Assembly: GCA_017477465.1 (NCBI GenBank)
Contig: JAFUVU010000032.1
Span: forward strand, 1-64,000
Direction: 5' to 3'
From: Bacteroidales bacterium
Lineage (GTDB): Bacteria; Bacteroidota; Bacteroidia; Bacteroidales; UBA932
Length of the DNA: 64,000 bases
The notes beneath the pieces are model-generated. The model worked only from the letters and a program-made list of their open reading frames with translations, was not told the DNA's origin and did no database searches. A program made the translations under genes and the position numbers. This document shows, in pieces, positions 25,126-33,640 of the stretch. Position 1 is the stretch's first letter. Every line of letters starts with the position of its first letter.

Positions 25126-25674
25126 CTAGAAAATGAATTGGATAGCTATTCTGGCGTCGGGAATCCAGAAAGGTTTTCCGCCGCTGTCCAGAGTGACGCC
25201 GCAAAGGGGGCAGGCGTATATGGTGTACTCCTTCCAACCACCCCAAACGCCTATGCCTAAATCCAGGTTCCAAAGATCGGTGATCATAATGGAGTAGCCG
25301 CCATACAGGCCCGCCCCGTATGCGTCGCCTTCTTCCGTTTCCCGCTTGATGATGCCTCCGCCGTTGTACACCGTATAGCGAAGGTCAGCTCCGGCCCACC
25401 AGCCTGAATATACATGCCATGGCCACCAGCGAAGGCCGCCCCAGTAACTGTTCTGCCTCATCTGCAGCTGTTTCTGCTGGTCTCCGGCCCTGAAAGTCCA
25501 GGGATTCAGCTCGGCGCCTACATGGACCGAATAATGCTGAGACACCGCCACCGAAGCTTCTGCATTGAGAGTGCCCAGGCTGAGCCAGTCGACGGCGTTC
25601 GTCCCCACGCTGTAGCGCTGGGCGTTCATCGGCAGGCAGAGTGCAAGAAGGAGGGGAAGAATCAAAGCTTTCAT
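25126..25674 (-). CDS. DUF3575-family outer-membrane protein
   Basis: 182 aa from the ATG at 25674. The signal peptide MKALILPLLLALCLPMNAQ precedes a beta-barrel-type protein rich in Trp, Tyr and Gly (NAVDWLSLGTLNAEASVAVS, GLRWWPWHVYSGWWAGADLR, GAGLYGGYSIMITDLWNLD) ending in AIQFIF. These match DUF3575, regularly encoded upstream of fimbrial genes. The longer frame to 25749 would overlap the SSB gene; the ATG at 25674 starts 1 nt after the SSB stop, indicating tight coupling. Confidence 0.8.
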   Translation of the reverse strand: MKALILPLLLALCLPMNAQRYSVGTNAVDWLSLGTLNAEASVAVSQHYSVHVGAELNPWTFRAGDQQKQLQMRQNSYWGGLRWWPWHVYSGWWAGADLRYTVYNGGGIIKRETEEGDAYGAGLYGGYSIMITDLWNLDLGIGVWGGWKEYTIYACPLCGVTLDSGGKPFWIPDARIAIQFIF

Positions 25675-25675
25675 T

Positions 25676-26038
25676 TTACCAGTCGCGTTGAGGGGAAAGA
25701 GAGGATAAATCTTCGCGGGGGATAAGTTCGACCAGACGGGCCAGGACATCCAGGCTCATGCGTTCTTCTCCGTCCTGCGTTACGTATTTTCTTTGGCGCA
25801 ATCGGCCCACTACGCGGATCCAGCCGCCTTTTTGGATGCTGTAAAGGTCCGGAATGCCGGGCTGTCCCTCCCATGCGGTTACATTGAACCAGGTGGATTC
25901 AACTGTCGAGTTGCCTTCTTTGTCAACCGCGCTGTTTTCGGTGACTACGGAGAAGTTGCATACCAGGGAGCCATTGTAGGAGTTGACATCGGCCCTGCCG
26001 ACGACTCCTCTCAGTTCTATTCGATTTAAAAATTCCAT
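25676..26038 (-). CDS. Short single-stranded DNA-binding protein (SSB paralogue)
   Basis: A 120-aa OB-fold protein: MEFLNRIELRGVVGRADVNS, STWFNVTAWEG, YSIQKGGWIRVVGRLRQRKY. It is shorter than housekeeping SSB (about 150-200 aa) and lacks the acidic IPF-type C-terminal tail, ending PREDLSSLSPQRDW. It is the first gene of the pilus operon, 1 nt before DUF3575. A near-consensus TACTTTGCAG lies at about 26101-26110 on the minus strand. Its role here is unclear; it may belong to an ancestral mobile segment or simply be co-transcribed. Confidence 0.85.
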   Translation of the reverse strand: MEFLNRIELRGVVGRADVNSYNGSLVCNFSVVTENSAVDKEGNSTVESTWFNVTAWEGQPGIPDLYSIQKGGWIRVVGRLRQRKYVTQDGEERMSLDVLARLVELIPREDLSSLSPQRDW

Positions 26039-26219
26039 GGTTTTGGCGTTTTAGGTTTATCTTTCGGTCCGGCCGGGCGGTGCGCACTCCCGCCGGGAAC
26101 CGACTGCAAAGTAAAAGCGGCCGGAAAGAAAAACCTCGGCCTGGAGGGCGCCGAGGGTGCATTTTTATATGTTTTGAATGCATTTTATCTGTTTTGCAGT
26201 AAGTTTTCTACAAAAAAAT

Positions 26220-26250
26220 ACGCACCCGTCAAATCTTTTGACGGATGCGT
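26220..26250. terminator. Hairpin with minus-strand T-tract, within a repeated motif
   Basis: A 14-bp stem (acgcacccgtcaaa / tttgacggatgcgt, one mismatch) with a 3-nt loop. On the minus strand it is followed by TA and seven T, the form of an intrinsic terminator or attenuator 180 nt before the SSB gene. A second copy of the right arm (ttttgaccgatgcttg) lies at 26293-26308. The rest of 26039-26354 has no gene I can support. Confidence 0.5.
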
Positions 26251-26354
26251 GTTCCGTGTGGTTCGGGCAAAACAGAAAAAAAGTGAAAAATGTTTTGACC
26301 GATGCTTGGATTTTCAGGCTCCTAATGACATTTTTGCAGAAAAACAGCTGCACT

Positions 26355-26798
26355 ATGCCGTACGATTCAGATACCCATAAAAGCAAGCCGGTTCACTGCT
26401 TACAGTGCGGTGCGCCGATATACTTCGGCCGGCAGGGAAAGAAATTCTGTTGCCTGCATTGCAAGAACAGGTACCACAACGAGCGCGCGTACCCTAACAG
26501 GTCACTGCCGGTAGGCCGTATCCTTCACATCCTGGACTCAAACCGCTGCATACTTGTCAAGCTCATGAATATGGGAATCCGTACCATGGATCTGCCGACC
26601 CTGATCCATCTTGGCTTCGACCCTATCTACGTAACCTCTTTCCGCAAAGAGGGAATCCGGAGCGTCTATACCTGCTTTGACGTACAATACGAATTAACCC
26701 CTTCCCGCATCAAGAGAATCTCTTTTCTGGGGGGAGGGGTAATGGGAGAAAAAATGCGTCCGGTCTCTAAGCTGCCGTTTTCTTCTGGGGATCTTTGA
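26355..26798 (+). CDS. Small zinc-ribbon protein, unknown function
   Basis: 147 aa from the ATG at 26355 (MPYDSDTHKSKPVHCLQCG). A four-Cys zinc ribbon is visible: CLQCG and, 15 residues on, CCLHC, followed by KNRYHNE, resembling plasmid/phage-type zinc-finger regulators. The rest has helices (LPVGRILHILDSNRCILVKLMNMG) and a LIHLGFDPIYVTSFRKEG segment. I do not recognise a named family. The frame opens at 26178 but the upstream part lies in the repeat/hairpin region. The 3' end overlaps the convergent transporter gene by 32 nt. Confidence 0.6.
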   Translation: MPYDSDTHKSKPVHCLQCGAPIYFGRQGKKFCCLHCKNRYHNERAYPNRSLPVGRILHILDSNRCILVKLMNMGIRTMDLPTLIHLGFDPIYVTSFRKEGIRSVYTCFDVQYELTPSRIKRISFLGGGVMGEKMRPVSKLPFSSGDL

Positions 26799-28050
26799 AC
26801 AAAATCCAGAACAGGATAGCAACCACGAAGGCATATCCGGCGAAGATGTACCAGGCTTTAGGCCAGTTGGCGGGCGTGTTGAATACATCGCACGCATCCA
26901 CCACTGCTCCTGCCGCAAGAGTGCCGATGGTGGCGCCGAAGCCGTTGGTCATCATCATGAACAGGCCCTGGGCGCTGGAGCGGATATCCACCGCGGCGTT
27001 CTGCTCGACGTACAGGGAACCGGAGATGTTGAAGAAATCGAAGGCCATACCGTAAACGATGCAGCTCAGGACAAACAGCAGCACGCCGGGCATGGCGGGA
27101 TTGCCCAGTCCGAACAGGCCGAAGCGGAACACCCAGGCGAACATGGAGATAAGCATCACTTTCTTGATGCCGAAACGCTTCATGAAGAAGGGGATAAGGA
27201 GGATGCACAGGGTCTCGGAAGCTTGCGAGATGGCAATCAGGGCATTGGAATTCTTGACGGCGAATGTGTCGGCAAGGTTGGGATCCGCAGCGAAGGAGCC
27301 AAGGAATGTATTGGCATAGCCGTTGGTGATTTGCAGGGAAGCGCCCAGCAGCATGCTGAAGATGAAGAAGATGGCGAACTGCGGGTCCTTGAACAGGGTG
27401 AAGGCCTTGAGGCCGAAGGCTTCGGCTATCGTTTCGTCTTTCTTTGTCTTGTCAACGGGGCAGGCAGGCATTGTGAGGGCGTAGCCGCAGAGGACGAGCG
27501 AAAGGATGCCGGAAGAAATCAGCTGGGTATAGCTGTCCTGCATTGCAACGCCGCCGATGTGGAGGAAGTTGGTGAGCAGCATGCTGCAGATGAAACCCAC
27601 GGTGCCGAATACGCGGATGGGCGGGAAATCTTTCACGGGATCCATGCCTTCCTTGGCGAGGGCGTTGTAAGCCACGGAGTTGACGAGAGCGATGGTGGGC
27701 ATGAAGAAAGCGACGCTAAGGCTGTAGAGGATGAAAAGAGGGGCAAATTGCACTGCGCTGCCGGCGCTCATGCAATAGAATCCCGCTCCGGCCATGAACA
27801 GTCCTGCAAGGCCGTGGCACAGCGAGAGCACTTTCTGGGCTTCCATTTTCTTGTCGGCCACGATGCCCATGAGGGTGGGCATGAAGATGGAAACGATGCC
27901 CTGCATGGCAAAGAACCATTTGATCTGTGAACCAAGGCCGATGTTGCCGAGGTAACGCCCCAGGGACGTGAGGTAGGCACCCCAAACTGCAAACTCGAGG
28001 AAGTTCATCACAATGAGTTTGAGGGTGACGGGTTTGATTTTGATTTGCAT
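26767..28050 (-). CDS. MFS transporter of the nucleoside:proton symporter (NupG-like) family
   Basis: 427 aa, about 12 membrane helices. The start MQIKIKPVTLKLIVMNFLEF then AVWGAYLTSLGRYL, plus the FPPIRVFGTVGFI segment, are typical of the NupG/XapB-like nucleoside permease family in Bacteroidetes; a broad MFS assignment is safe, substrate is inferred. The frame extends to 28092; the ATG at 28050 is preferred because it leads directly into the conserved N-terminus and lies 31 nt after a minus-7 box. Divergent from tgt. Confidence 0.85.
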   Translation of the reverse strand: MQIKIKPVTLKLIVMNFLEFAVWGAYLTSLGRYLGNIGLGSQIKWFFAMQGIVSIFMPTLMGIVADKKMEAQKVLSLCHGLAGLFMAGAGFYCMSAGSAVQFAPLFILYSLSVAFFMPTIALVNSVAYNALAKEGMDPVKDFPPIRVFGTVGFICSMLLTNFLHIGGVAMQDSYTQLISSGILSLVLCGYALTMPACPVDKTKKDETIAEAFGLKAFTLFKDPQFAIFFIFSMLLGASLQITNGYANTFLGSFAADPNLADTFAVKNSNALIAISQASETLCILLIPFFMKRFGIKKVMLISMFAWVFRFGLFGLGNPAMPGVLLFVLSCIVYGMAFDFFNISGSLYVEQNAAVDIRSSAQGLFMMMTNGFGATIGTLAAGAVVDACDVFNTPANWPKAWYIFAGYAFVVAILFWILFKDPQKKTAA

Positions 28051-28081
28051 AGTATCGGGTGTTATTACTTTCGTGCGAATA

Positions 28082-28109
28082 CAAATGTACAAAATTTTCC
28101 GTATTTTTG
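28082..28109. promoter_or_regulatory. Divergent minus-7 boxes between the MFS gene and tgt
   Basis: TACATTTG on the minus strand (28089-28082) faces the transporter, and TATTTTTG on the plus strand (28102-28109) faces tgt. Both fit TAnnTTTG and are 12 nt apart, so the two polymerase sites overlap. Confidence 0.55.
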
Positions 28110-28127
28110 TATTCCAAAAGAAAAACG

Positions 28128-29270
28128 ATGTTCAAGTTTGTCCGCATAGCCCAAGATTCCGCCTCCTCCGCCCGTGCCGGCGTAATATCGACCGACCATG
28201 GGGAAATCCATACCCCTATCTTCATGCCGGTGGGTACGGTAGGCTCGGTTAAAGGCGTCTATCACAGGGATTTACAAGCGGACATCCGTGCAGAAATCAT
28301 CCTCGGCAATACCTATCATCTGTATCTTCGCCCGGGGCTTGATACCCTGCGTAAAGCCGGCGGTCTGCACCGTTTCGAGCATTGGGACCGCCCGATCCTC
28401 ACCGACAGCGGCGGTTTTCAGGTGTTTTCGCTTGCTCCTATCCGCAAACTGACGGAGGAAGGCTGCCGTTTCGCCTCGCACATCGACGGCAGCAGGCACA
28501 CCTTCACGCCGGAAAACAACGTCGATACCCAGCGTATAATCGGCGCCGATATAGTAATGGCCCTGGACGAATGCTGCCCGGGAGATGCCGATGTCCGGTA
28601 TGCGACAAAGTCCCTCAAGCTCACTCAGGGTTGGCTGGAGCGTTTCGCCCGCCACTTCGACGAGACGGAGCCCCTCTACGGCTATCAGCAGGTGATGTTC
28701 CCCATCATTCAGGGCTGCGTTTATCCGGATCTTCGCCGCCGGGCAGTGGAACATGCCCTTACGCTTGACAACGATAACCGCGGCGGTTATGCAGTAGGCG
28801 GGCTTGCCGTCGGTGAACCTACGGAGAAGATGTATGAAATGCTGGAGGTCACATGCCCTCTGCTGCCGCAGGATAAACCCCGCTATCTCATGGGTGTGGG
28901 CACTCCGGCCAATATTCTGGAAGGCATCGCCCGTGGCATAGACATGTTCGACTGCGTAATGCCCACACGCAACGGCCGCAACGGCATGCTCTTCACGTGG
29001 AACGGAATAATGAATATGCGCAATTCCAAATGGACCGACGATTTTTCCCCGCTGGACCCCTCCGGAAGTTCCTTCGTTGACAGTTATTATACAAAGGCGT
29101 ATATTCACCACCTGTTCATAGCAAAAGAGATGTTTGCGGCAATGGTGGCGTCGGAGCATAACCTTGCCTTCTACCTGGATCTTGTACGTACGGCGCGGGA
29201 GCATATCGTAGCCGGCGATTTCCTTGCCTGGAAAAACGCAACCGTCCCCAAACTTATGCAGCGTCTATGA
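28128..29270 (+). CDS. tgt: tRNA-guanine(34) transglycosylase
   Basis: 380 aa. It exchanges G34 for preQ1 (or queuine) in GUN-anticodon tRNAs. Active-site segments: HTPIFMPVGTVGSVKG, LTDSGGFQVFSL (Asp of substrate binding), PIIQGCVYPDLR, GGLAVGE and GIDMFDCVMPTR with the catalytic Asp. The zinc-binding C-x-C-x2-C of E. coli Tgt is replaced: DPSGSSFVDSYY where DPECDCYTCRNY is expected; the later His is kept (EHNL). This may be usual for the phylum. The ATG at 28128 gives MFKFVRIAQDS. Followed by the LptF/G gene with ATGA overlap. Confidence 0.95.
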   Translation: MFKFVRIAQDSASSARAGVISTDHGEIHTPIFMPVGTVGSVKGVYHRDLQADIRAEIILGNTYHLYLRPGLDTLRKAGGLHRFEHWDRPILTDSGGFQVFSLAPIRKLTEEGCRFASHIDGSRHTFTPENNVDTQRIIGADIVMALDECCPGDADVRYATKSLKLTQGWLERFARHFDETEPLYGYQQVMFPIIQGCVYPDLRRRAVEHALTLDNDNRGGYAVGGLAVGEPTEKMYEMLEVTCPLLPQDKPRYLMGVGTPANILEGIARGIDMFDCVMPTRNGRNGMLFTWNGIMNMRNSKWTDDFSPLDPSGSSFVDSYYTKAYIHHLFIAKEMFAAMVASEHNLAFYLDLVRTAREHIVAGDFLAWKNATVPKLMQRL

Positions 29271-30361
29271 AGATAAAAGGATTGCAGAAACTGGATTGGT
29301 ACATCATACGCAAGTTTATGGTGACATTCTTCATGTCCATACTCTTGCTTGCCGTGATTATCATTATCTTCGACGTAAGTGAGAAAATCGAAGACTTCGT
29401 AAGAAAGGAAGCCCCCCTGCACGAGATAGTCTTTGACTACTACCTTAACTTCATACCGTATTTCATGAACATGTATTCGCCTATGTTCGTGTTCCTTACG
29501 GTAATTTTCTTCACGTCGAAGATGACGCAGGACTCAGAGGTGATAGCAATCCTTTCAAGCGGCATAAGTTTCCACAGGCTCGCTGTCCCTTATCTGGTTT
29601 CTGCGGCCCTCATTGCCCTGTTGTCTCTCGGGCTTGGCATGTGGGTGATTCCGCACGCCAACGGAACCAGGGTGGATTTTGAGCAGAAGTACATCCCGCG
29701 TACAAAAGTCCGAATAGGGCACGATATGCACTATAAACTGGAAAACGACCATTTCGTATATCTGGAAAGCTTCAGCGCCTATAATAATACGGCCTACAAT
29801 TTCACTCTGGAAGACCTCTCCGGCGGGCGTCTGCGCTCTAAGATAACGGCGGAATCGGCCCAGTATGACACCTTGAGCGGCAAATGGAAGCTGCGCAATT
29901 ACTTCATCAGGGATTATGATGAAGGCCTGCGCGACCATATCCGTTCGGGCCGACAGATGGACACAGTGCTAAGCCTGACAAGGGACGATTTCTTCCTGAA
30001 TCGCTACACCATCCAGCGTCTGAATCAGAAAGAGCTGGACCAATTGATAGAAACGCAGATCATGAGGGGCGACGCGTCGGTCAATCAGGCGCTAATAGAA
30101 AAGAACAACCGCTTTTCGCTCCCGTTCTCGGCCTTCATCCTGACCATTATCGGCTTTGCTCTTTCCACTAAGAAAAAGCGCGGAGGCATGGGATGGAACC
30201 TTGCGGCCGGCACTGCATTGGGCTTTTCATATATCCTCTTCATGCAGTTCAGCGAAATGTTTGTAGTGACGGACACTTTGCCCGCCAGCATAGCCATTTG
30301 GCTGCCCAACTATCTGTATGCCATAATTGCAGCAGTACTGTATATCAAAGCACCTAAATAA
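29267..30361 (+). CDS. LptF/LptG-family permease (lipopolysaccharide export)
   Basis: A 364-aa YjgP/YjgQ-family inner-membrane protein with paired N-terminal helices (LDWYIIRKFMVTFFMSILLL, YFMNMYSPMFVFLTVIFFTS), a periplasmic beta-jellyroll (VRIGHDMHYKLENDHFVYLE) and C-terminal helices (LPFSAFILTIIGFALS, ASIAIWLPNYLYAIIAA). It forms the transmembrane part of the LptB2FG ABC transporter that extracts LPS. Only one of the two permeases is here. Overlaps tgt by 4 nt and abuts dut. Confidence 0.9.
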   Translation: MKIKGLQKLDWYIIRKFMVTFFMSILLLAVIIIIFDVSEKIEDFVRKEAPLHEIVFDYYLNFIPYFMNMYSPMFVFLTVIFFTSKMTQDSEVIAILSSGISFHRLAVPYLVSAALIALLSLGLGMWVIPHANGTRVDFEQKYIPRTKVRIGHDMHYKLENDHFVYLESFSAYNNTAYNFTLEDLSGGRLRSKITAESAQYDTLSGKWKLRNYFIRDYDEGLRDHIRSGRQMDTVLSLTRDDFFLNRYTIQRLNQKELDQLIETQIMRGDASVNQALIEKNNRFSLPFSAFILTIIGFALSTKKKRGGMGWNLAAGTALGFSYILFMQFSEMFVVTDTLPASIAIWLPNYLYAIIAAVLYIKAPK

Positions 30362-30796
30362 ATGAAAGTCAAGATTGTCAACCACTCGCAATATCCATGC
30401 CCTGCCTATGCTACGCCTCAGTCGGCAGGAGTGGATCTGAAGGCCGATATCCAGGAGCCTATAGTGCTTAACCCTCTTCAGCGGACGCTGGTCCCCACAG
30501 GGCTGTACATAGCGCTGCCTCAAGGTTACGAGGCGCAGGTCCGCCCCCGCAGCGGATTGGCCCTTAAGCACGGCATTACGGTCTTGAATTCGCCCGGCAC
30601 CATAGATGCCGATTACAGGGGCCAGCTTCAAGTTATTCTGGTCAACCTGTCCGACACCCCCTTCACGATTGCCCCAGGTGAGAGGATTGCGCAAATGGTG
30701 ATAGCAAAGCACGAACAGGTAGAATGGGAGCAGGTTGAAAGCTTGGATGAAACAAGCCGCGGCGCCGGCGGCTTTGGATCGACTGGAAAGCAATAA
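30362..30796 (+). CDS. dut: Deoxyuridine 5'-triphosphate nucleotidohydrolase (dUTPase)
   Basis: A 144-aa trimeric dUTPase hydrolysing dUTP to dUMP and PPi. The five motifs are visible: [35 protein letters not shown] and the C-terminal GAGGFGSTG. It begins directly after the LptF/G stop and ends 4 nt before murF, so tgt, the permease, dut and murF form one operon. Confidence 0.96.
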   Translation: MKVKIVNHSQYPCPAYATPQSAGVDLKADIQEPIVLNPLQRTLVPTGLYIALPQGYEAQVRPRSGLALKHGITVLNSPGTIDADYRGQLQVILVNLSDTPFTIAPGERIAQMVIAKHEQVEWEQVESLDETSRGAGGFGSTGKQ

Positions 30797-30800
30797 TAGC

Positions 30801-32069
30801 ATGGATATTAAGGATTTATATCAGTTATTCCTGAAAAGTACAGGAGTAAATACAGATACTCGCACAATACGCCAGGGGCAGATGTTCATCGCCCTTAAAG
30901 GTGAAAATTTTGACGGTAATACCTTTGCACTCAAGGCCTTGGAGGCAGGTGCTGTATGTGCCGTTGTGAACGATACCATAGAAGAAGATGACCCGCGGCT
31001 TGTGAAGGTGAAGGACACCCTTGCCACTCTTCAGGAGCTTGCGGCTTATCATAGAAAACAGTTCGATATTCCTGTCATCGGCCTTACCGGCACCAATGGA
31101 AAAACCACCACTAAGGAGCTGATACGCGCCGTATTGTCTTCAAAATATCAAGTCCTTGCAACTGAGGGTAATCTGAACAATGATATCGGTGTCCCTCTGA
31201 CAGTGCTCCGGCTTAATCCGGCAATCGAAATAGCGATTGTGGAGATGGGCGCCAGCCATCCCGAGGACCTTAAACCCCTTCTTGCCGTTGCTCAGCCAAC
31301 TCATGGGCTTATTACCAATGTAGGAAAGGCCCACCTTTTAGGTTTTGGCAGTTTCGAAGGCGTAAAGCATGCGAAAGGCCTTCTGTATGATTATCTTAAG
31401 GAACATGGCGGCATAGCCTTCGCCAATGCCGATGATGCAACCCTTCAGGGCATGCTTTGGGACAGGGGACTGGCCATGATTCCCTACGGAATGGACGGTG
31501 TGGAGATTATGCCGTCATCGGCAGAGCGGCCTTTCCTGCGGTTGAAGATGGCGGAAGGGGAACTTGATACTTCCCTTGTAGGCGCTTACAACTCTGCAAA
31601 TGTTATGGCGGCGCTCAAACTGGGCTGGTTCTTCGGCGTAGGAAGAGAGGATGCGTGGAAGGCCGTTAGTTCATACGTTCCTTCCAATAATCGCTCTCAG
31701 CTTCTTAAAACAGAGAAGAATACGGTTATCATCGATGCGTATAACGCCAATCCGTCATCAATGGCAGTTGCCCTGGACAACCTGTCTCGCTGCGATGGGC
31801 GGAAAGTTGCACTTCTTGGCGATATGCGCGAACTTGGAGCCGACTCCGCCGCAGAGCACAAGCGTATTGTGGATGAGCGCCTTAATGGTATAGAGGCGTT
31901 CTTAGTGGGAGAAGAGTTTGCAAAGGCTGCTGCAGGAAGCGGCATCCCTACATTCAGTACTTCTGACGATCTGGCTGCCTACCTGAAAGAGAATCAGATT
32001 ATCGGCGCTACGGTTCTGGTAAAAGGCTCCAGGGGAGTGCGCATGGAAAAGGTTATAGCTTCGCTTTAA
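30801..32069 (+). CDS. murF: UDP-N-acetylmuramoyl-tripeptide--D-alanyl-D-alanine ligase
   Basis: A 422-aa Mur ligase adding D-Ala-D-Ala to the UDP-MurNAc-tripeptide. Domains: N-terminal substrate domain (TDTRTIRQGQMFIALKGENF), central ATPase (GLTGTNGKTTTKEL, VEMGASHPED, ITNVGKAHL) and C-terminal domain (VIIDAYNANPSSMAVALDNL, VALLGDMRELG). The ATG at 30801 was chosen; the open frame reaches 30735 inside dut. Its 3' end overlaps the convergent PAP2 gene by 17 nt. Confidence 0.96.
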   Translation: MDIKDLYQLFLKSTGVNTDTRTIRQGQMFIALKGENFDGNTFALKALEAGAVCAVVNDTIEEDDPRLVKVKDTLATLQELAAYHRKQFDIPVIGLTGTNGKTTTKELIRAVLSSKYQVLATEGNLNNDIGVPLTVLRLNPAIEIAIVEMGASHPEDLKPLLAVAQPTHGLITNVGKAHLLGFGSFEGVKHAKGLLYDYLKEHGGIAFANADDATLQGMLWDRGLAMIPYGMDGVEIMPSSAERPFLRLKMAEGELDTSLVGAYNSANVMAALKLGWFFGVGREDAWKAVSSYVPSNNRSQLLKTEKNTVIIDAYNANPSSMAVALDNLSRCDGRKVALLGDMRELGADSAAEHKRIVDERLNGIEAFLVGEEFAKAAAGSGIPTFSTSDDLAAYLKENQIIGATVLVKGSRGVRMEKVIASL

Positions 32070-32646
32070 CCACAATATAATGCGTTAGATACGCGATTGC
32101 GCATCCGATAACGCTTCCGAAAATTGAACCGACAATAACATCGCCCGCAAAGTGGGCGCCTATCATTATGCGGCTTATTGTAACCAGAATCGCCCAAATA
32201 GCCACGCCCCAGCCGTATGCCTTGTAATTATGCTGCGGGTCGTTCAGTTTGAATCCCAGATAGGAGCAAAGTGCAAACCCGAAAGTGTTGCTTGCATGGG
32301 AGGAGAAGAATCCGAACAGATGGCCGACAATGCCGTAGGGGAGACGCAGGCCGTTTTCCACCATCCAGCTGTTATAGCAGGGGCGAAGCCGTTCCATGCC
32401 GCTCTTTACCATGCCGGACAGCTGGTCAGTCATCACTACGCATAGAATCAGTGACAGTACAACGGCTAGACCTTTTTTCCAACCAAGCTTCCAAATCAGG
32501 ATGCCCATGATGGTCGCATAGGCGGGAAACCAGATGCGGGAGTTGGAAAGAAACATCCATAGAGGGTCTATCCATGGACTGCTTAAATTATTAATCCAAA
32601 GAGTAATATGCTGGTCTAGCTGAAGAATCTGTTCAAGTATGCTCAT
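32053..32646 (-). CDS. PAP2-family membrane phosphatase
   Basis: A 197-aa integral membrane protein with the three phosphatase motifs: KSGMERLRP (KxxxxxxRP), FFSSHASN (PSGH-like with Ser-Ser-His) and [13 protein letters not shown] (SRxxxxxHxxxD). Likely undecaprenyl-pyrophosphate or lipid A/phosphatidyl phosphatase; substrate not decidable. Its ATG overlaps the obg stop by 4 nt, so it is translated with obg. Confidence 0.9.
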   Translation of the reverse strand: MSILEQILQLDQHITLWINNLSSPWIDPLWMFLSNSRIWFPAYATIMGILIWKLGWKKGLAVVLSLILCVVMTDQLSGMVKSGMERLRPCYNSWMVENGLRLPYGIVGHLFGFFSSHASNTFGFALCSYLGFKLNDPQHNYKAYGWGVAIWAILVTISRIMIGAHFAGDVIVGSIFGSVIGCAIAYLTHYIVVKAKL

Positions 32647-33635
32647 TTAGTCAGGGCTTTCCAGAGTTCTTCTTTAAGTTCGTTCAGCCCTGTTTGAGCT
32701 ACGGACGAAATAAAGACGTGCGGAATATCGTCGGGCAGTTTCTTTTCTATCTTTGACTTCTGCTTGGCATCTATAAGATCGGTCTTGGTTATGGCAAGCA
32801 CACGGTCTTTCACCAGCAATTCCGGATTATATTCTTCCAGCTCGTTAAGCAGGATGCGGTAGCCTTTGGCGATATCCGGTTCATCGGCCGCAACCATGAA
32901 AAGGAGGACGGAATTGCGTTCTATGTGCCTTAGGAAGCGCATTCCTATGCCCCTGCCTTCGTGCGCGCCTTCTATGATGCCCGGAATATCGGCCATTACG
33001 AAGGAACGGTCGTCATAATAGCGCACGATGCCAAGATTCGGCTCGAGCGTAGTGAAAGCATAATTGGCGATTTTGGGCTTTGCCGATGTAATCGCAGCCA
33101 GGAGCGTGCTCTTTCCGGCATTCGGGAAGCCTACCAGGCCGACATCGGCAAGGACTTTCAGCTCCAGGATGAACCAGCCTTCCTGGCCTTCTTCGCCGGG
33201 TTGGGCGTAGCGCGGAGTCTGGTTTGTGGCGCTTTTGAAATGGTCGTTGCCCCAGCCGCCTTTGCCGCCGCGGCACAGGATGAATTCCTGGTCTTTCTCT
33301 ACCAGTTCGGTGATTACTTCTTCAGTCTCCGCATCTTTAACTACCACACCCTGAGGTACTTCCAGAATGATGTCGGCCCCGTTTTTTCCGCGCTTAAGGG
33401 CTTCTGCGCCGTTGCCGCCGTTGTCGGCCCTTACTACTTTGCGGTATCTAAGATGGATGAGAGTCCAAAGCTGGGGATTGACTTTAAGGATGATATGGCC
33501 GCCACGGCCGCCGTCACCACCGTCGGGGCCGCCTTTAGGTACATATTTGGCCCTGTGCAGGTGGGCCGATCCGGAACCGCCATGCCCGCTGGCGCAGAAA
33601 AGGCGTACGTAGTCTATGAAGTTAGATTCGGCCAT
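32643..33635 (-). CDS. obgE: Obg/CgtA-family GTPase
   Basis: 330 aa: a Gly-rich Obg domain ([37 protein letters not shown]) followed by the G domain with G1 GFPNAGKST (about 168-176), G3 DIPGIIEGA and G4 TKTD. It acts in 50S ribosome assembly and stress control. The C-terminal OCT domain of some Obg proteins is absent, common in this phylum. Lies 5 nt after the channel-like gene. Confidence 0.96.
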   Translation of the reverse strand: MAESNFIDYVRLFCASGHGGSGSAHLHRAKYVPKGGPDGGDGGRGGHIILKVNPQLWTLIHLRYRKVVRADNGGNGAEALKRGKNGADIILEVPQGVVVKDAETEEVITELVEKDQEFILCRGGKGGWGNDHFKSATNQTPRYAQPGEEGQEGWFILELKVLADVGLVGFPNAGKSTLLAAITSAKPKIANYAFTTLEPNLGIVRYYDDRSFVMADIPGIIEGAHEGRGIGMRFLRHIERNSVLLFMVAADEPDIAKGYRILLNELEEYNPELLVKDRVLAITKTDLIDAKQKSKIEKKLPDDIPHVFISSVAQTGLNELKEELWKALTK

Positions 33636-33640
33636 ATAAT

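Noticed and set aside
26178-26354. N-terminal extension of the zinc-ribbon ORF
   Set aside because: It would translate the hairpin and direct-repeat region; the ATG at 26355 gives a compact domain start.
28272-29204. 310-aa open frame opposite tgt
   Set aside because: Shadow of tgt, whose active-site motifs are all in the plus-strand frame.
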